This document shows, piece after piece, positions 25,801 to 34,705 of a stretch of DNA of 64,000 nt. A program made the position numbers and the translations under genes. Below the pieces are notes generated by a model that did not search any database, was not told where the DNA came from, and saw only the letters and a list, made by a program, of their open reading frames with translations. How positions within the stretch are numbered: the stretch's first letter is position 1; each line of letters opens with the position of its first letter. The stretch is taken from the NCBI GenBank assembly GCA_934271365.1, contig CAKQRI010000002.1:65918-129917 (forward strand). The letters are read 5' to 3'. The DNA comes from an uncultured Spirochaetales bacterium (lineage in GTDB: Bacteria; Spirochaetota; Spirochaetia; Sphaerochaetales; Sphaerochaetaceae).

Positions 25801-26392
25801 TGACCATGTTGTTGCTTCTGGCAAGAATGTTACAATCCTCGTTCTTGATACTGAGGTTTACTCTAACACAGGTGGACAGGCTTCTAAGGCAACTCCTATC
25901 GCAGCTGTTGCTAAGTTTGCTAATGCTGGTAAGAAGGTTGGCAAGAAGAACATGGGCTTCATGTGTATGACATATGGCTATGTATATGTTGCATCCTGTG
26001 CTCTTGGCTACAACAGACAGCAGGCTCAGAAGTGTCTTCAGGAAGCAGTTGCTTACAATGGTCCTTCTATTGTCTTCTGTTATGCTCCATGTATTAACCA
26101 TGGTATTAACATGAGATATTCTCAGGTCGAGGCTAAGAAGGCTGTTGAGGCTGGTTACTGGCCACTCTATCGCTTCAACCCAGCTGCAGAGAAGGGCAAG
26201 AAGTTCACTTGGGAGACAAAGCCAGCTACTGCTGACTATGAGACATTCATCAAGGGTGAGACAAGATATGCTTCTCTCTACAAGACAAATCCAGAGCATG
26301 CAGATGAGCTCTTTGCTAAGAGTGCTGCAGATGCTGCTGAGCGCCTGTCTTTCTACGAGAAGTGCGGTTCTGCTCTCGGAGAGATTCTCTAA
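22847..26392 (+). CDS. nifJ: Pyruvate:ferredoxin (flavodoxin) oxidoreductase
   Basis: Oxidises pyruvate and CoA to acetyl-CoA and CO2 and reduces ferredoxin, the central anaerobic pyruvate step. The single chain of 1181 residues is the full fused form. Domain order: N-terminal pyruvate-binding domain (AYPITPSSPMGEYAEQW), domain II, the CoA-linked middle part, two [4Fe-4S] ferredoxin clusters (CIQCNQCVQSCP and CQGCGVCVEACP, about residues 690-760), then the thiamine diphosphate domain with GACAGCGETPYVKM, GGDGWAYDIGYGGVD and VLDTEVYSNTGGQ. The last cluster-binding Cys (CMTYGYVYVASC region) is also seen. It ends at its own terminator. Confidence 0.97.
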   Translation: MADKKMVTIDGNTAAAHIAYAFSDVAAIYPITPSSPMGEYAEQWSSMGMENLWGKKVEIMEMQSEAGAAGAVHGSLAAGALTTTFTASQGLLLMIPNMYKIAGEMIPTVFHVSARALAAQSLAIFGDHSDVMACRNTGFAMTCASSIQETMDIALVAHLSTLESQVPFLNFFDGFRTSHEIQKVEQISYDDIKKIVDEKYIERFRARAQRPEHPMTKVAAQNEDVYFQGRETVNKYFNEVPAIVQKNMDKVASITGRQYHLFDYVGAPDATDVVIVMGSAADTFEWVVDYINKKGGKVGLLKVRLYRPFSAEHFVAALPKTVKKIAVLDRTKEIGATGEPLYLDVVAALAQMGREGIKVIGGRYGLSSKDFPPTHAKSVFDFLATDNCWHNFTVGINDDVTGKSIPISKEKIDVTPAGVVSCMFWGLGSDGTVGANKNSIKIIGDNTNQNAQAYFAYDSKKSGGITISHLRFGEGKLDMPWLIDHADFVACHNPAYIGRYDMLSALKEGGVFLLNSQIPSDEVFEHLTRDEQEQIINKKIRFYNIDALKIARAVGLGSRINTVMQAAFFAIANVLPHDEAIELIKKYIKKTFLKKGEEIVQKNWAAVDAAEAALVEVKVPATITKSYEPKRLIPEDADDFTKNIIEPIMHLKGDSIPVSAMSFDGKLPTGTAKLEKRGVAAFVPHWDSTKCIQCNQCVQSCPHAAIRSKQITPEDVAKAPEGFTVIKSNTKNDRNLQFRIQVYTEDCQGCGVCVEACPAKEKALDMVPVQGERDNGEIEKATYFENLTWDNLDGLNMNTVKGLMFKQPLFEFSGACAGCGETPYVKMLSQICGERAIIANATGCSSIYSGTFPTIPYTKRPDGRGPAWGNSLFEDNAEYGLGMRLAVDSNRNLLKMKADALIAKGCSPELKAAIEKCYDLWSDTTEASIKAQNEVQAILKNEKAADAESQVLLDKIIELQDYFSEKNVLIIGGDGWAYDIGYGGVDHVVASGKNVTILVLDTEVYSNTGGQASKATPIAAVAKFANAGKKVGKKNMGFMCMTYGYVYVASCALGYNRQQAQKCLQEAVAYNGPSIVFCYAPCINHGINMRYSQVEAKKAVEAGYWPLYRFNPAAEKGKKFTWETKPATADYETFIKGETRYASLYKTNPEHADELFAKSAADAAERLSFYEKCGSALGEIL

Positions 26393-26414
26393 GCTGAATA
26401 CTTAACTGATAAAA

Positions 26415-26446
26415 TGGCTGGGTCATCATGGCTCAGCTATTTTTTT
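26415..26446 (+). terminator. Rho-independent terminator after nifJ
   Basis: TGGCTGGG (26415-26422) pairs with CTCAGCTA (26432-26439) using two G-U pairs, followed by seven T. Confidence 0.75.
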
Positions 26447-26485
26447 GCAATCATTAGAAGAAAAAGCTAGCACTATTATTGAAAT

Positions 26486-26499
26486 ACTAATATACTAGT
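26486..26499 (+). promoter_or_regulatory. Candidate operator of the uxu operon
   Basis: ACTA-N6-TAGT palindrome (26486-26499) overlapping a possible -10 (TATACT, 26491-26496), 31 bases before the uxuA ATG. A GntR/FadR-type regulator encoded in the operon is the obvious candidate to bind it. The half sites are short. Confidence 0.3.
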
Positions 26500-26530
26500 C
26501 TCGAAATCAGATGATTTGGAGGCTTTTCAT

Positions 26531-27607
26531 ATGAAGATGACACTTAGATGGTATGGTCCTGGTTTTGATTCTGTAACTCTTGAGCAGATCAGACAGATTC
26601 CTGGCGTTACAGGAGTAATCACAACACTTTATGATATCCCAGCAGGAGAAGTCTGGCCTATTGAGAGAATCAGAGAGATAAAGAAGACTGTTGATGATGC
26701 AGGCCTTAAGATTGAGGGCATTGAGAGCGTAAACGTTCATGATGCTATCAAGATTGGAACACCTGAAAGAGATAAGTACATCGAGAACTATATCGAAACC
26801 CTTGAGAATCTTGGTAAAGAGGGAATAGATATTGTCTGCTACAATTTCATGCCTGTATTTGACTGGACAAGAACAGACCTTGCTAAGGTAAGACCTGATG
26901 GAAGCACAGTGCTTGCATATGATCAGAAAGTTGTTGACAACATTGATCCACAGGTTTTCTTCAATCAGACAAATGACAATTCAAATGGCTTTGTAATGCC
27001 AGGTTGGGAGCCAGAGAGACTTGCAAAGGTACAGGAGCTCTTCGAGGCTTATAAGGATGTTGATGAAGATAAGCTTTTTGATAATCTTGTATATTTCCTG
27101 AAGGCAATTGGCCCAGTATGCAAGAAGTATGGAATTAAGATGGCAATTCATCCAGATGATCCAGCATGGCCTGTATTCGGACTTCCTAGGATCATTACAG
27201 GAAAAGAGAAGATACAGAAGCTGTTCAAGGCTGTAGATGAGCCATATAATGGCCTGACATTCTGCATGGGATCTCTTGGAACGAATCCAAAGAATGATCT
27301 TCCTGATATCATCCGCTCTTCAAAGGGCAGAATCCATTTTGCACATGTCAGGAATCTTCATCATTTTGCTCCTGGTATTTTTGAGGAGGCTGCACATCTC
27401 TCATCAGATGGATCATTTGATATGTACGAGAATGTGAAGGCTCTGCATGATATCGGATTTGATGGACCTATCCGCCCTGACCACGGAAGAACAATCTGGG
27501 GTGAGAAGTGCATGCCAGGTTATGGCTTATATGATAGAGCTCTTGGAGCTTATTATATTGAAGGTCTTTGGGAAGCTATTGATAAAGCAGAGAAAAGAGG
27601 TGTATGA
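26531..27607 (+). CDS. uxuA: Mannonate dehydratase
   Basis: Removes water from D-mannonate to give 2-keto-3-deoxygluconate in hexuronate (glucuronate) breakdown. The 358-residue product matches the family: MTLRWYGPGFDSVTLEQIRQ at the start, VCYNFMPVFDWTRTDL, GIKMAIHPDDPAWPVFGLPR, then FCMGSLGTNP and HFAHVRNL, with metal-binding His and Cys residues in place, and PIRPDHGRTIWGE near the end. The ATG at 26531 follows GGAGG by eight bases; a TTG at 26516 overlaps that site. It overlaps the GntR gene by four bases. Confidence 0.96.
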   Translation: MKMTLRWYGPGFDSVTLEQIRQIPGVTGVITTLYDIPAGEVWPIERIREIKKTVDDAGLKIEGIESVNVHDAIKIGTPERDKYIENYIETLENLGKEGIDIVCYNFMPVFDWTRTDLAKVRPDGSTVLAYDQKVVDNIDPQVFFNQTNDNSNGFVMPGWEPERLAKVQELFEAYKDVDEDKLFDNLVYFLKAIGPVCKKYGIKMAIHPDDPAWPVFGLPRIITGKEKIQKLFKAVDEPYNGLTFCMGSLGTNPKNDLPDIIRSSKGRIHFAHVRNLHHFAPGIFEEAAHLSSDGSFDMYENVKALHDIGFDGPIRPDHGRTIWGEKCMPGYGLYDRALGAYYIEGLWEAIDKAEKRGV

Positions 27608-28305
27608 CCTTGAGGTTTTCCGCTGATAACAGAGATGGGAACTGGGTATATAACCAGCTGAGACATGAGATTGAGAATCTTGAATTTAAGCCAGGAGAGG
27701 AACTGGATGTACTATCTCTAGCAGATAGATATGGTGTTTCCAGATCTCCTGTAAGAGATGCTCTGCTGCGCCTTAAAAGAGACTGTCTTGTGGATATATT
27801 CCCACAGAGAGGTACCCGTGTCTCTTATATAAACATCCATCAGATAACAGAGGAGCGCTTTATGAGAAGAAGCTTAGAGCTCAATGCCCTTGAGCTCCTT
27901 CTTGAGAAGAGCATGAGCAGTGTTGAGATGCAGGCCTTCTCAGCACTGCTTGAAAGCAACCTGCTGAAGCAGCATGCAGCTCTCCTGGCTGATGATCCTG
28001 TTGAATTCCTGAAAGGCGATGATGAGCTTCATCATATGTTCTTCTCTGCCGTGGACCTTGAAGAGGTATGGAGTATTCTGAAGGCACATACAGGCAATGA
28101 ATACAGGATAAGAATGCTTTCATATATGGATAGAGGCATTGCTGATAGTGTCGAAGAGCAGCATAGGGAACTGATTGGCGCTATTATCAGTGGTGATAAG
28201 GATAAGGCTCTTGATCTGGATAAGAAGCACTTGCTTAAGATCAATGAGGAGCTTAATGGACTCAGAGAGACATTTTCTGAGTATTTTGTCGAGGATAAGA
28301 AATGA
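27604..28305 (+). CDS. GntR-family (FCD) regulator of hexuronate genes
   Basis: A 233-residue regulator with an N-terminal winged helix (VYNQLRHEIENLEFKPGEEL, ADRYGVSRSPVRDALLRLKRD, residues about 15-60) and a C-terminal FCD helical sensor domain. It lies between uxuA and uxuB with four-base overlaps on both sides (ATGA), so it is part of one operon and most likely controls it in answer to a hexuronate intermediate. The DNA target may be the palindrome before uxuA. Confidence 0.92.
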   Translation: MTLRFSADNRDGNWVYNQLRHEIENLEFKPGEELDVLSLADRYGVSRSPVRDALLRLKRDCLVDIFPQRGTRVSYINIHQITEERFMRRSLELNALELLLEKSMSSVEMQAFSALLESNLLKQHAALLADDPVEFLKGDDELHHMFFSAVDLEEVWSILKAHTGNEYRIRMLSYMDRGIADSVEEQHRELIGAIISGDKDKALDLDKKHLLKINEELNGLRETFSEYFVEDKK

Positions 28306-29912
28306 AATTAACACTTGAAGGACTGAAGAATAAGGAAGAATGGAAAGGCTATAAGCTTTTTTCATATAATCATGATCAGATTCAGAAGAATACAGAAGAA
28401 AGACCGGTATGGGTGCATTTTGGTGCTGGAAATATCTTCAGAATCTTTCCAGCAGGACTGTGCCAGACTCTTATTGAGAAGAAAGCCATGGATACAGGCA
28501 TTGTTGTAGGTGAGGGCTTTGATGGAGAGATCATAGATAAAATCTATAGACCACATGACTCACTGACTCTTGGTGTTACACTGAAAGCTGATGGTTCAAT
28601 CAGCAAGGAAGTCATCGGATCTGTAATGGAGGCTGTTAAATGCGATCCTGCTGTATCTGAGGACTGGGCAGTTCTAGAGAGGACATTCTCAAATCCTTCT
28701 CTTCAGATGGTATCTTTCACAATCACAGAGAAGGGCTATGCACTCTATGCTCCAGATGGATCTCTGTTCAAGGGATATCAGGAAGATTTCAGCGGATCAC
28801 TTTCTTCTGCAAAGATGTTCCTATGCCGTTTGGTAAGGCTCCTGAATGACAGATACAATAAGACAAAGGCTCCTCTTGCACTTGTTTCTATGGATAACTG
28901 CTCCCATAATGGCGAGAAGCTTAGAAATGCTATTGTTGCTATATCTGAAGCTTTTGCTAAGAGTGGAGAGCTATCTGAAGGATTCCTCTCATATATAAAG
29001 GATGAGAAGCAGGTTGCATTCCCTTGGTCAATGATTGATAAGATTACTCCAAGACCAGATGAATCTGTTAAGAAGATGCTTGTAGCTGATGGCTTTGAGG
29101 ATAGTGAGCCTATTATTACAGAGAAGCACACCTATATTGCTCCATTTGTAAATGCAGAAGAACCACAGTATCTTGTAATCGAGGATTCATTCCCTAATGG
29201 CAGGCCTGCCCTTGAGAATGCTGGTGTTTATCTTACAGATAGAGACACTGTGAATAAGGTAGAGAAGATGAAGGTATGCACATGCCTCAATCCTCTCCAT
29301 ACAGCACTTGCTATTTCTGGATGCCTCCTAGGCTATACTCTTATCGCAGATGAGATGAAGGATCCTGATCTTTCCCGCATGGTTGATATACTTGGCTATA
29401 AAGAAGGTCTTCCTGTAGTAGTAAATCCTGGAATCCTTGATCCAAAGGCATTCATTGATGAGGTTCTGAAGAAGCGTATTCCTAATCCGTTTATGCCAGA
29501 TACGCCTCAGAGAATCGCAACAGATACATCTCAGAAGCTCTCAATCAGATTCGGAGAGACAATCAAGGCATATCAGGCAAGTGATAAGCTTGATGTGAGT
29601 TCTCTTAATATTGTTCCTCTTGTCTATGCTCTCTGGTGCAGATATCTTCTCGCAGTTGATGATAATGGCAATGAGATGGCATTATCTCCTGATCCGATGA
29701 TTCCATCTGTATCTGTATCTCTTGCAGGCATCAAGCTCGGTGATGAAGGCCCATTTGATGATGTTCTTTCTGCACTGCTTTCAAATGAGAAGATTTTTGG
29801 CCTTGATGTCACAAAGACACCTATTTATAAGAAAGTTGTAGATGACTTTACATCCCTTGTTAAGGGAAAGGGTGCTGTCAGAGAGACAATTCACCGCATT
29901 GTTGAAGCATAA
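28302..29912 (+). CDS. uxuB: Fructuronate reductase (mannitol dehydrogenase family)
   Basis: NAD-dependent polyol dehydrogenase of 536 residues. HFGAGNIFRIFPAGL (from about residue 39) is the dinucleotide fold entry, VSMDNCSHNGEKLRNAI and SMIDKITPRPDE are the family's active-site blocks, and CLNPLHTALAISGCLLGY follows. Together with uxuA it should reduce D-fructuronate to D-mannonate; the exact polyol is inferred from context. No Shine-Dalgarno gap is needed, as the start overlaps the GntR stop. Confidence 0.9.
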   Translation: MKLTLEGLKNKEEWKGYKLFSYNHDQIQKNTEERPVWVHFGAGNIFRIFPAGLCQTLIEKKAMDTGIVVGEGFDGEIIDKIYRPHDSLTLGVTLKADGSISKEVIGSVMEAVKCDPAVSEDWAVLERTFSNPSLQMVSFTITEKGYALYAPDGSLFKGYQEDFSGSLSSAKMFLCRLVRLLNDRYNKTKAPLALVSMDNCSHNGEKLRNAIVAISEAFAKSGELSEGFLSYIKDEKQVAFPWSMIDKITPRPDESVKKMLVADGFEDSEPIITEKHTYIAPFVNAEEPQYLVIEDSFPNGRPALENAGVYLTDRDTVNKVEKMKVCTCLNPLHTALAISGCLLGYTLIADEMKDPDLSRMVDILGYKEGLPVVVNPGILDPKAFIDEVLKKRIPNPFMPDTPQRIATDTSQKLSIRFGETIKAYQASDKLDVSSLNIVPLVYALWCRYLLAVDDNGNEMALSPDPMIPSVSVSLAGIKLGDEGPFDDVLSALLSNEKIFGLDVTKTPIYKKVVDDFTSLVKGKGAVRETIHRIVEA

Positions 29913-29932
29913 ATAGGGTATAATGTCTTTAT

Positions 29933-30238
29933 ATGGCTGAGTACTTAGTAAGTGTAAAGACACCTCTTGGAACATTCAGCGGGACCATTGATATAAACAT
30001 ATCGGGTTCTGCTGTTAATGGAAGCTTTAATATAATGGGCTTCTCCTCTGAATTCTCAGGTTCAGCAGAGGATGATTCCATTTGCTTTTCAGGCTCTCTT
30101 ATGACACCAATAGGAGAGCTTGCATATAATGCTGATGGGAATCTTTCTCCAGATGGCTTTTCAGGAGTTGCAAAGACAAGAATAGGGGACTTTGAATTTG
30201 CACCACCTTATCATAAGAGGAAGAAGAAACCTAGGTAG
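29933..30238 (+). CDS. Small beta-rich protein of unknown function
   Basis: Not recognised. The 101-residue product alternates short polar and hydrophobic runs with many Gly and Ser (TPLGTFSGTIDINISGS, NGSFNIMGFSSEFSGS, LMTPIGELAYNADG), which looks like repeated beta hairpins; TPLGTFSG and TPIGELAY look like an internal repeat. It ends in a basic tail (YHKRKKKPR). A perfect TATAAT at 29919-29924 lies eight bases before the ATG and no ribosome site is visible. It overlaps the convergent histidine kinase gene by eight bases. Confidence 0.6.
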   Translation: MAEYLVSVKTPLGTFSGTIDINISGSAVNGSFNIMGFSSEFSGSAEDDSICFSGSLMTPIGELAYNADGNLSPDGFSGVAKTRIGDFEFAPPYHKRKKKPR

Positions 30239-32012
30239 TCTTCATCAATACCGGCTCGATGGCTTTCTGATGAGGAATCGTGATTACGGCAGATGTTCCT
30301 TCTTCAAGCTCTGACCAGATGCTGAGGCCATAGTCCTTTCCATATGATAGCTTCAGCCTTTCATCAATATTGATAAGCCCGATTCCATTTCCGCTCTTCT
30401 CTATATCTGCATCAGGATTGAGCAGTGATTCTGCTTTCTTCTCTTCCATTCCGACTCCATTGTCATTTACATGGATTTCTATGTTTTCCCCTGCTTCAGA
30501 CACGATGATGTCGATATGCCCCTTGTCCTGGAGATATTTGATTCCATGATATATTGAATTCTCGACTATTGGCTGGATTATTAGCTTTATAGTAGGGCAG
30601 TTCTTAAGGTTATCAGGAATCGAGATAGTGTAGTCGAATTTATCTTTATATCTCATCATCTGGATTTCCAGATAGCTTTTTACGTGTGCGAGCTCTTCCT
30701 GTAGCGTGATTATGTCATGGCCTTTTGCAATTGAGATCCTAAATAGGGATGCAAGAGATGTCACTGTCTTCACGACACCTTTATTATCCCCGTTCTCTGC
30801 TAGCCATACGACAGTCTCGAGTGTGTTATATAGGAAGTGGGGGTTGATCTTTGCCTGAAGCGCATCAAGTTCTCTCTGCCGCTTGACCTGTTCTGTATGC
30901 TTGATATCATTCATTAGCTTCTTTATCCGCTCAAGCATTATGGAGAATGAATTTGAGAGAGACATGATTTCCTTCGAGCCAAAGTTCGGTGGCGTTATAT
31001 CAAAGATGCCACTCTGGACCTTTCTCATGCTCTCTTCTAGCAGTCTTATTGGCTCTGTTATATTTTTGGCAAAGTGCTGTGATATCACAACTGTCATCAC
31101 AGAAATAAAAATATATGTCACTATGATTGTCTTATGGAATGTCTTCATCTGCTCCTTTATGACATTAAGACTCTCTGTTCCTACAATCTTCCATCCTGTT
31201 TTTGAAATCGGTTCAATTACAATCAGGCGTTCATTCCCGCCTGATGATAATATGAAGCTTCCAGCCTCATGGCCTTTTATGCTGTCGATATCTTCTTCGA
31301 ATTCATTTGAGAGGATCTGGACCATCTTTGGATGATATACCATCTCTCCATCATTTGAGATTATGTATATGTAACCAGCAGAGTAGTCAGCGAATGCATG
31401 CTCTGTGATTTCTGATATGGCAACAAGATTGAGATCTATAAGAAGTATTGCCTTTGTCTTAGCTCCAAGCTCATTTCCCCTTATCTTTATTGGCTCTGAA
31501 TATGATATGACAGAGTCTCTTACGGATATTGTGAGATTCTGTCTATGCGGGATAGAGAAGAAATACTCATCTTCATCTGCTTCTATTGCTTTCCTGAACC
31601 AGTCTTCCTGCTTGACTCCTCTGTTGCTCTGAACAACATCAGATGTTGCTAATATGATATTTCCCTCAGTATCGAAGATTCCGATTCCAGTGATATCCTT
31701 ATGGCTATCCTTCAATGCTTCAAGGCTGATTCTTACTTCAGTCTTAGAAAATGAGGAATCAGGATCTGTAATCCTCTTTGTGTATTCAGCGACAGATATG
31801 ATATCAGAGATATAGAAGTCAATATTCTTATTTACCTGGGTTATGATCTCGCTGTTTGAAGCAATGGCATTCTTCTTCAGTGATATGCTATAAAGCTTAG
31901 CCAGTGAAAATCCTGCAAATGATATTCCCACAATTGCTACAGAGATGATTGCAAGTGCGAGAATCGTTGTGATATGAAGCGACTTGCGTATCCTATATTT
32001 CTTCCGTCTCAT
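30231..32012 (-). CDS. YesM-type sensor histidine kinase
   Basis: Membrane sensor kinase of 593 residues. Order: first helix at about 14-36, a large periplasmic sensing domain (about 40-290, Cache-like), second helix (IIVTYIFISVMTVVISQHFA), HAMP-like linker, then a His_kinase domain with the phospho-accepting His in INPHFLYNTLETVVWLAE and the ATP site with QPIVENSIYHGIKYL and NDNGVGM, GNGIGLINIDERL. This is the YesM/LytS-like group, usually tuned to sugars or peptides. One base separates it from the response regulator gene, its partner. Confidence 0.94.
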   Translation of the reverse strand: MRRKKYRIRKSLHITTILALAIISVAIVGISFAGFSLAKLYSISLKKNAIASNSEIITQVNKNIDFYISDIISVAEYTKRITDPDSSFSKTEVRISLEALKDSHKDITGIGIFDTEGNIILATSDVVQSNRGVKQEDWFRKAIEADEDEYFFSIPHRQNLTISVRDSVISYSEPIKIRGNELGAKTKAILLIDLNLVAISEITEHAFADYSAGYIYIISNDGEMVYHPKMVQILSNEFEEDIDSIKGHEAGSFILSSGGNERLIVIEPISKTGWKIVGTESLNVIKEQMKTFHKTIIVTYIFISVMTVVISQHFAKNITEPIRLLEESMRKVQSGIFDITPPNFGSKEIMSLSNSFSIMLERIKKLMNDIKHTEQVKRQRELDALQAKINPHFLYNTLETVVWLAENGDNKGVVKTVTSLASLFRISIAKGHDIITLQEELAHVKSYLEIQMMRYKDKFDYTISIPDNLKNCPTIKLIIQPIVENSIYHGIKYLQDKGHIDIIVSEAGENIEIHVNDNGVGMEEKKAESLLNPDADIEKSGNGIGLINIDERLKLSYGKDYGLSIWSELEEGTSAVITIPHQKAIEPVLMKTT

Positions 32013-32013
32013 A

Positions 32014-33609
32014 TCAGACCTTGAACTGGCTCTTGTACTGAGATGGGGATATTCCTGTATTCCTGCGGAATGTGAAAGAGAAGTAGTTCGGTTCTGAGAA
32101 TCCTACCTTCTCTGCAATCTCATATGTCTTATAGTCGCTGCTTCTAAGAAGCTCTTTTGCTTTCTCTATTCTTGTGTTTGTCAGGAACTGGACGAATGAT
32201 ATTCCCGTCTCTTTCTTGAATGTCGTAGAGAAATATGCAGGAGAGATTGATATCTCCTCGCATAGCTGCTCAAGGCCGAATAGAGGATCCGGATATTTCC
32301 GGAGTATTATCCTCTTTGCATTCTCGACGAACTTTATATGAGAGCTCTCTCTTGCTCCTGATGTCATCTTATTGGCTTTTCTTGCAACATCCTTGCAGAA
32401 GGCTACAGCTGATGCAAGGCTTGTCAGCTTTGATATTGTAATGAATATATCCTCATTCGGATCTAAAAGCTCCGAGAACTTCTTTGAGTATGCATGGCAG
32501 ATCTCTATTATGATTGTGATTATATAGAGTACGGTTACCTGTAGATCTTCGTAGCTTGATGAAGATGAGAAGAAGCTGTCTATTACTGCATCAGTCTCTG
32601 CTTCTCCTGCGAATTTTATCGCGAGTATAAGAGCTGTGCGTTCCTCTGCATAGTCTCTGCCATCATTTTCTGCTGTCTCAAAGCTTTCAATATCTGAATA
32701 TCTGATTATGTTCTCTTCTGGATGGAATATTGAATAATTCAGAGCTTCAATAGCATCTTTATATGATTTTCTTAAATCTATGATATTGCATACCGCTGAT
32801 CCTATTCCTATATTTATCTTTGTGGATAGATAGTGCTCTGCGTTATCAGAGAGAAGCTTTATTGCTCTATATACCTGTTTGCGGAATGCCGCTTCCTGGT
32901 CTAGGCCTAGCTTTGTCCTGAAGATCAATATTAACTGGCCATTGAACTGGAATGAGATAGGAAGGCTCTCATCTTCTTCAAATGTCTCTTTACATAGCTC
33001 TGATAGGGCAATCTGGCTTTGAATGCTGCCTATGCTCTCTATTACAGCAGCAGTGAACATCACAGCTCCCCTCATTGGGATGCCGAACTCATCTGCTGCT
33101 TTGAAGAGCTGCTCTGCATCTCTGTTCTTTGAAGGAAGAATAAGTGACTGCAGGAATTTATCTCTATAGAGGCTGAAGGCTTCTTTGTAGATTCCTGAAA
33201 GCTTCTTACCATCTAGAAACTTTGCCTTTTCCTCTTCTATTCTTGCTTTTATTCTGTCTAGGAGCGATGTTATTGACTCTACTGAGATAGGCTTCAGTAC
33301 ATATTCTGCTACTTTCAGTCTTACAGATTCCTGTGCAAATGAGAATTCATCATATCCTGAAAGCACTATGATCTCTATTGAAGATGGATACTTCCTTCGG
33401 ACTTCCTCAATGAACTCGATACCATTCATATATGGCATTTTTATATCTGTTATAATCACATCTGGAATGCTGTCTTCCATCATGTCCAGAGCTTCTCTTC
33501 CATTTGAAGCTACAGCTGGCACATTGAATCCATGTTCATTCCATGGTGTCAGGTTCTTGATGCTGCATCTTACATTCTCTTCATCATCTACTAACAGAAT
33601 ATTGTACAT
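32014..33609 (-). CDS. YesN-type response regulator with AraC DNA-binding domain
   Basis: A 531-residue regulator: receiver domain at the start (ILLVDDEENVRCSI, phospho-acceptor Asp in VIITDIKMPYMNG, Lys in YVLKPI), a long middle region, and two AraC-type helix-turn-helix motifs at the end (GLEQLCEEISISPAYFSTTF and YEIAEKVGFSEPNYFSFTFR). It pairs with the kinase downstream. Targets cannot be seen: no transporter or glycosidase is in the operon. Confidence 0.94.
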   Translation of the reverse strand: MYNILLVDDEENVRCSIKNLTPWNEHGFNVPAVASNGREALDMMEDSIPDVIITDIKMPYMNGIEFIEEVRRKYPSSIEIIVLSGYDEFSFAQESVRLKVAEYVLKPISVESITSLLDRIKARIEEEKAKFLDGKKLSGIYKEAFSLYRDKFLQSLILPSKNRDAEQLFKAADEFGIPMRGAVMFTAAVIESIGSIQSQIALSELCKETFEEDESLPISFQFNGQLILIFRTKLGLDQEAAFRKQVYRAIKLLSDNAEHYLSTKINIGIGSAVCNIIDLRKSYKDAIEALNYSIFHPEENIIRYSDIESFETAENDGRDYAEERTALILAIKFAGEAETDAVIDSFFSSSSSYEDLQVTVLYIITIIIEICHAYSKKFSELLDPNEDIFITISKLTSLASAVAFCKDVARKANKMTSGARESSHIKFVENAKRIILRKYPDPLFGLEQLCEEISISPAYFSTTFKKETGISFVQFLTNTRIEKAKELLRSSDYKTYEIAEKVGFSEPNYFSFTFRRNTGISPSQYKSQFKV

Positions 33610-33611
33610 TG

Positions 33612-34577
33612 TTACCTATAAAGCTTAATAATACTATCCAGGGTGCTAATCAGTTTCCGCCTATAACTCTCTGGTTCCAAAACTACAACACTTGTTCCAC
33701 ACTGGATTATCCTGAGCATCAGCTCAATAGAGTTCTCAATTTCCATATGGCAGAGCAAATCTCCCTTATCTGTTCTTTCAAATGTAGGTTTTCCATGATT
33801 TAGAGTTGAGAATGAATTCAGAGCACTTTTTTCCTCAAGCCTTATAGTAAGAGGAATCATATCAATTGCATCATATCCAGTGGCCTTCTCTGCTTTAGTG
33901 AAAGGTTTTAGATTATCAGGAATGGTATATGTCTCATCAAGCATTCTTGCTTCTGTTATCGAAGCAATCTCTAATGTTATGATTTCCTTCGTATGCCTCA
34001 GCCTGCCTGTGACAGTCATAGGCTTACGGCCTCCATTGTCTTCTTTGAAGCCAATGAAATATGGCGCAATCTCTATTTCCTCTTTATCTGGCTGAGTTGT
34101 AGAGATCCTTGCAATTCTTCCAGATACCCAGCAGTCAATCAGCACTTCAAGTATTGAGTTGAACTTTCCTGCTTCTGTTCTGTTGTCCTGAAGTTTCTTG
34201 TCTATGGATTCTGCAAGAGTCAGGACATTCTCGCTTATCTTAGGTGCATAAGCTCTCATGTTCATTGCCATCTTTCTCAGTCCAGAGGCAAGATGAGGAT
34301 TCTGCATATCTGTGCTTGCAGCTAGTGCTTCTGCTCCCATGTTGAACGCTAGGCTCTCATATATAGATAGTTCTAAGGCAGAACTTTCATTTTCCTTCTC
34401 TCTGATTTTAATCAGATTGTTCTCTTCATAGATATTAATATATTGAGAAAGATCTTCTACATAGCGTGAAATTGTGGATCTATGAACGCCTAAGCGTCTT
34501 GCAATCTCAGCCCTTCTCAGTCCTTCTGGATGAGAGCGGAGTAATAATTCAAGCTGTGCAACTCTTTCGCCTTTCAA
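33612..34577 (-). CDS. HTH-WYL domain transcriptional regulator
   Basis: A 321-residue regulator. The N-terminal winged helix (ERVAQLELLLRSHPEGL, RRAEIARRLGVHRSTISRYV, residues about 4-45) is followed by a long linker and a C-terminal part that fits a WYL-type ligand-sensing domain. The start is a TTG at 34577 with AAGGAG seven bases before it. Its stop is two bases before the yesN-type gene, so it heads a three-regulator operon. WYL proteins often sense nucleotides or DNA ends; the ligand here is unknown. Confidence 0.8.
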   Translation of the reverse strand: MKGERVAQLELLLRSHPEGLRRAEIARRLGVHRSTISRYVEDLSQYINIYEENNLIKIREKENESSALELSIYESLAFNMGAEALAASTDMQNPHLASGLRKMAMNMRAYAPKISENVLTLAESIDKKLQDNRTEAGKFNSILEVLIDCWVSGRIARISTTQPDKEEIEIAPYFIGFKEDNGGRKPMTVTGRLRHTKEIITLEIASITEARMLDETYTIPDNLKPFTKAEKATGYDAIDMIPLTIRLEEKSALNSFSTLNHGKPTFERTDKGDLLCHMEIENSIELMLRIIQCGTSVVVLEPESYRRKLISTLDSIIKLYR

Positions 34578-34705
34578 AGTGAATCTCCTTCTGAATCTTG
34601 AAAATTATAGCATAAAATGCATCAGAGTGAAGATGGAAAGCATCAGACTGCAACATTTTGTTGCATTTTAAAATTTCTGTTTATGAAATACTCTATAGTC
34701 TGCTC

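Noticed and set aside
23774..26299. Minus-strand and shifted frames up to 187 codons inside nifJ
   Set aside because: nifJ has all motifs in its own frame; the others follow from its codon bias.
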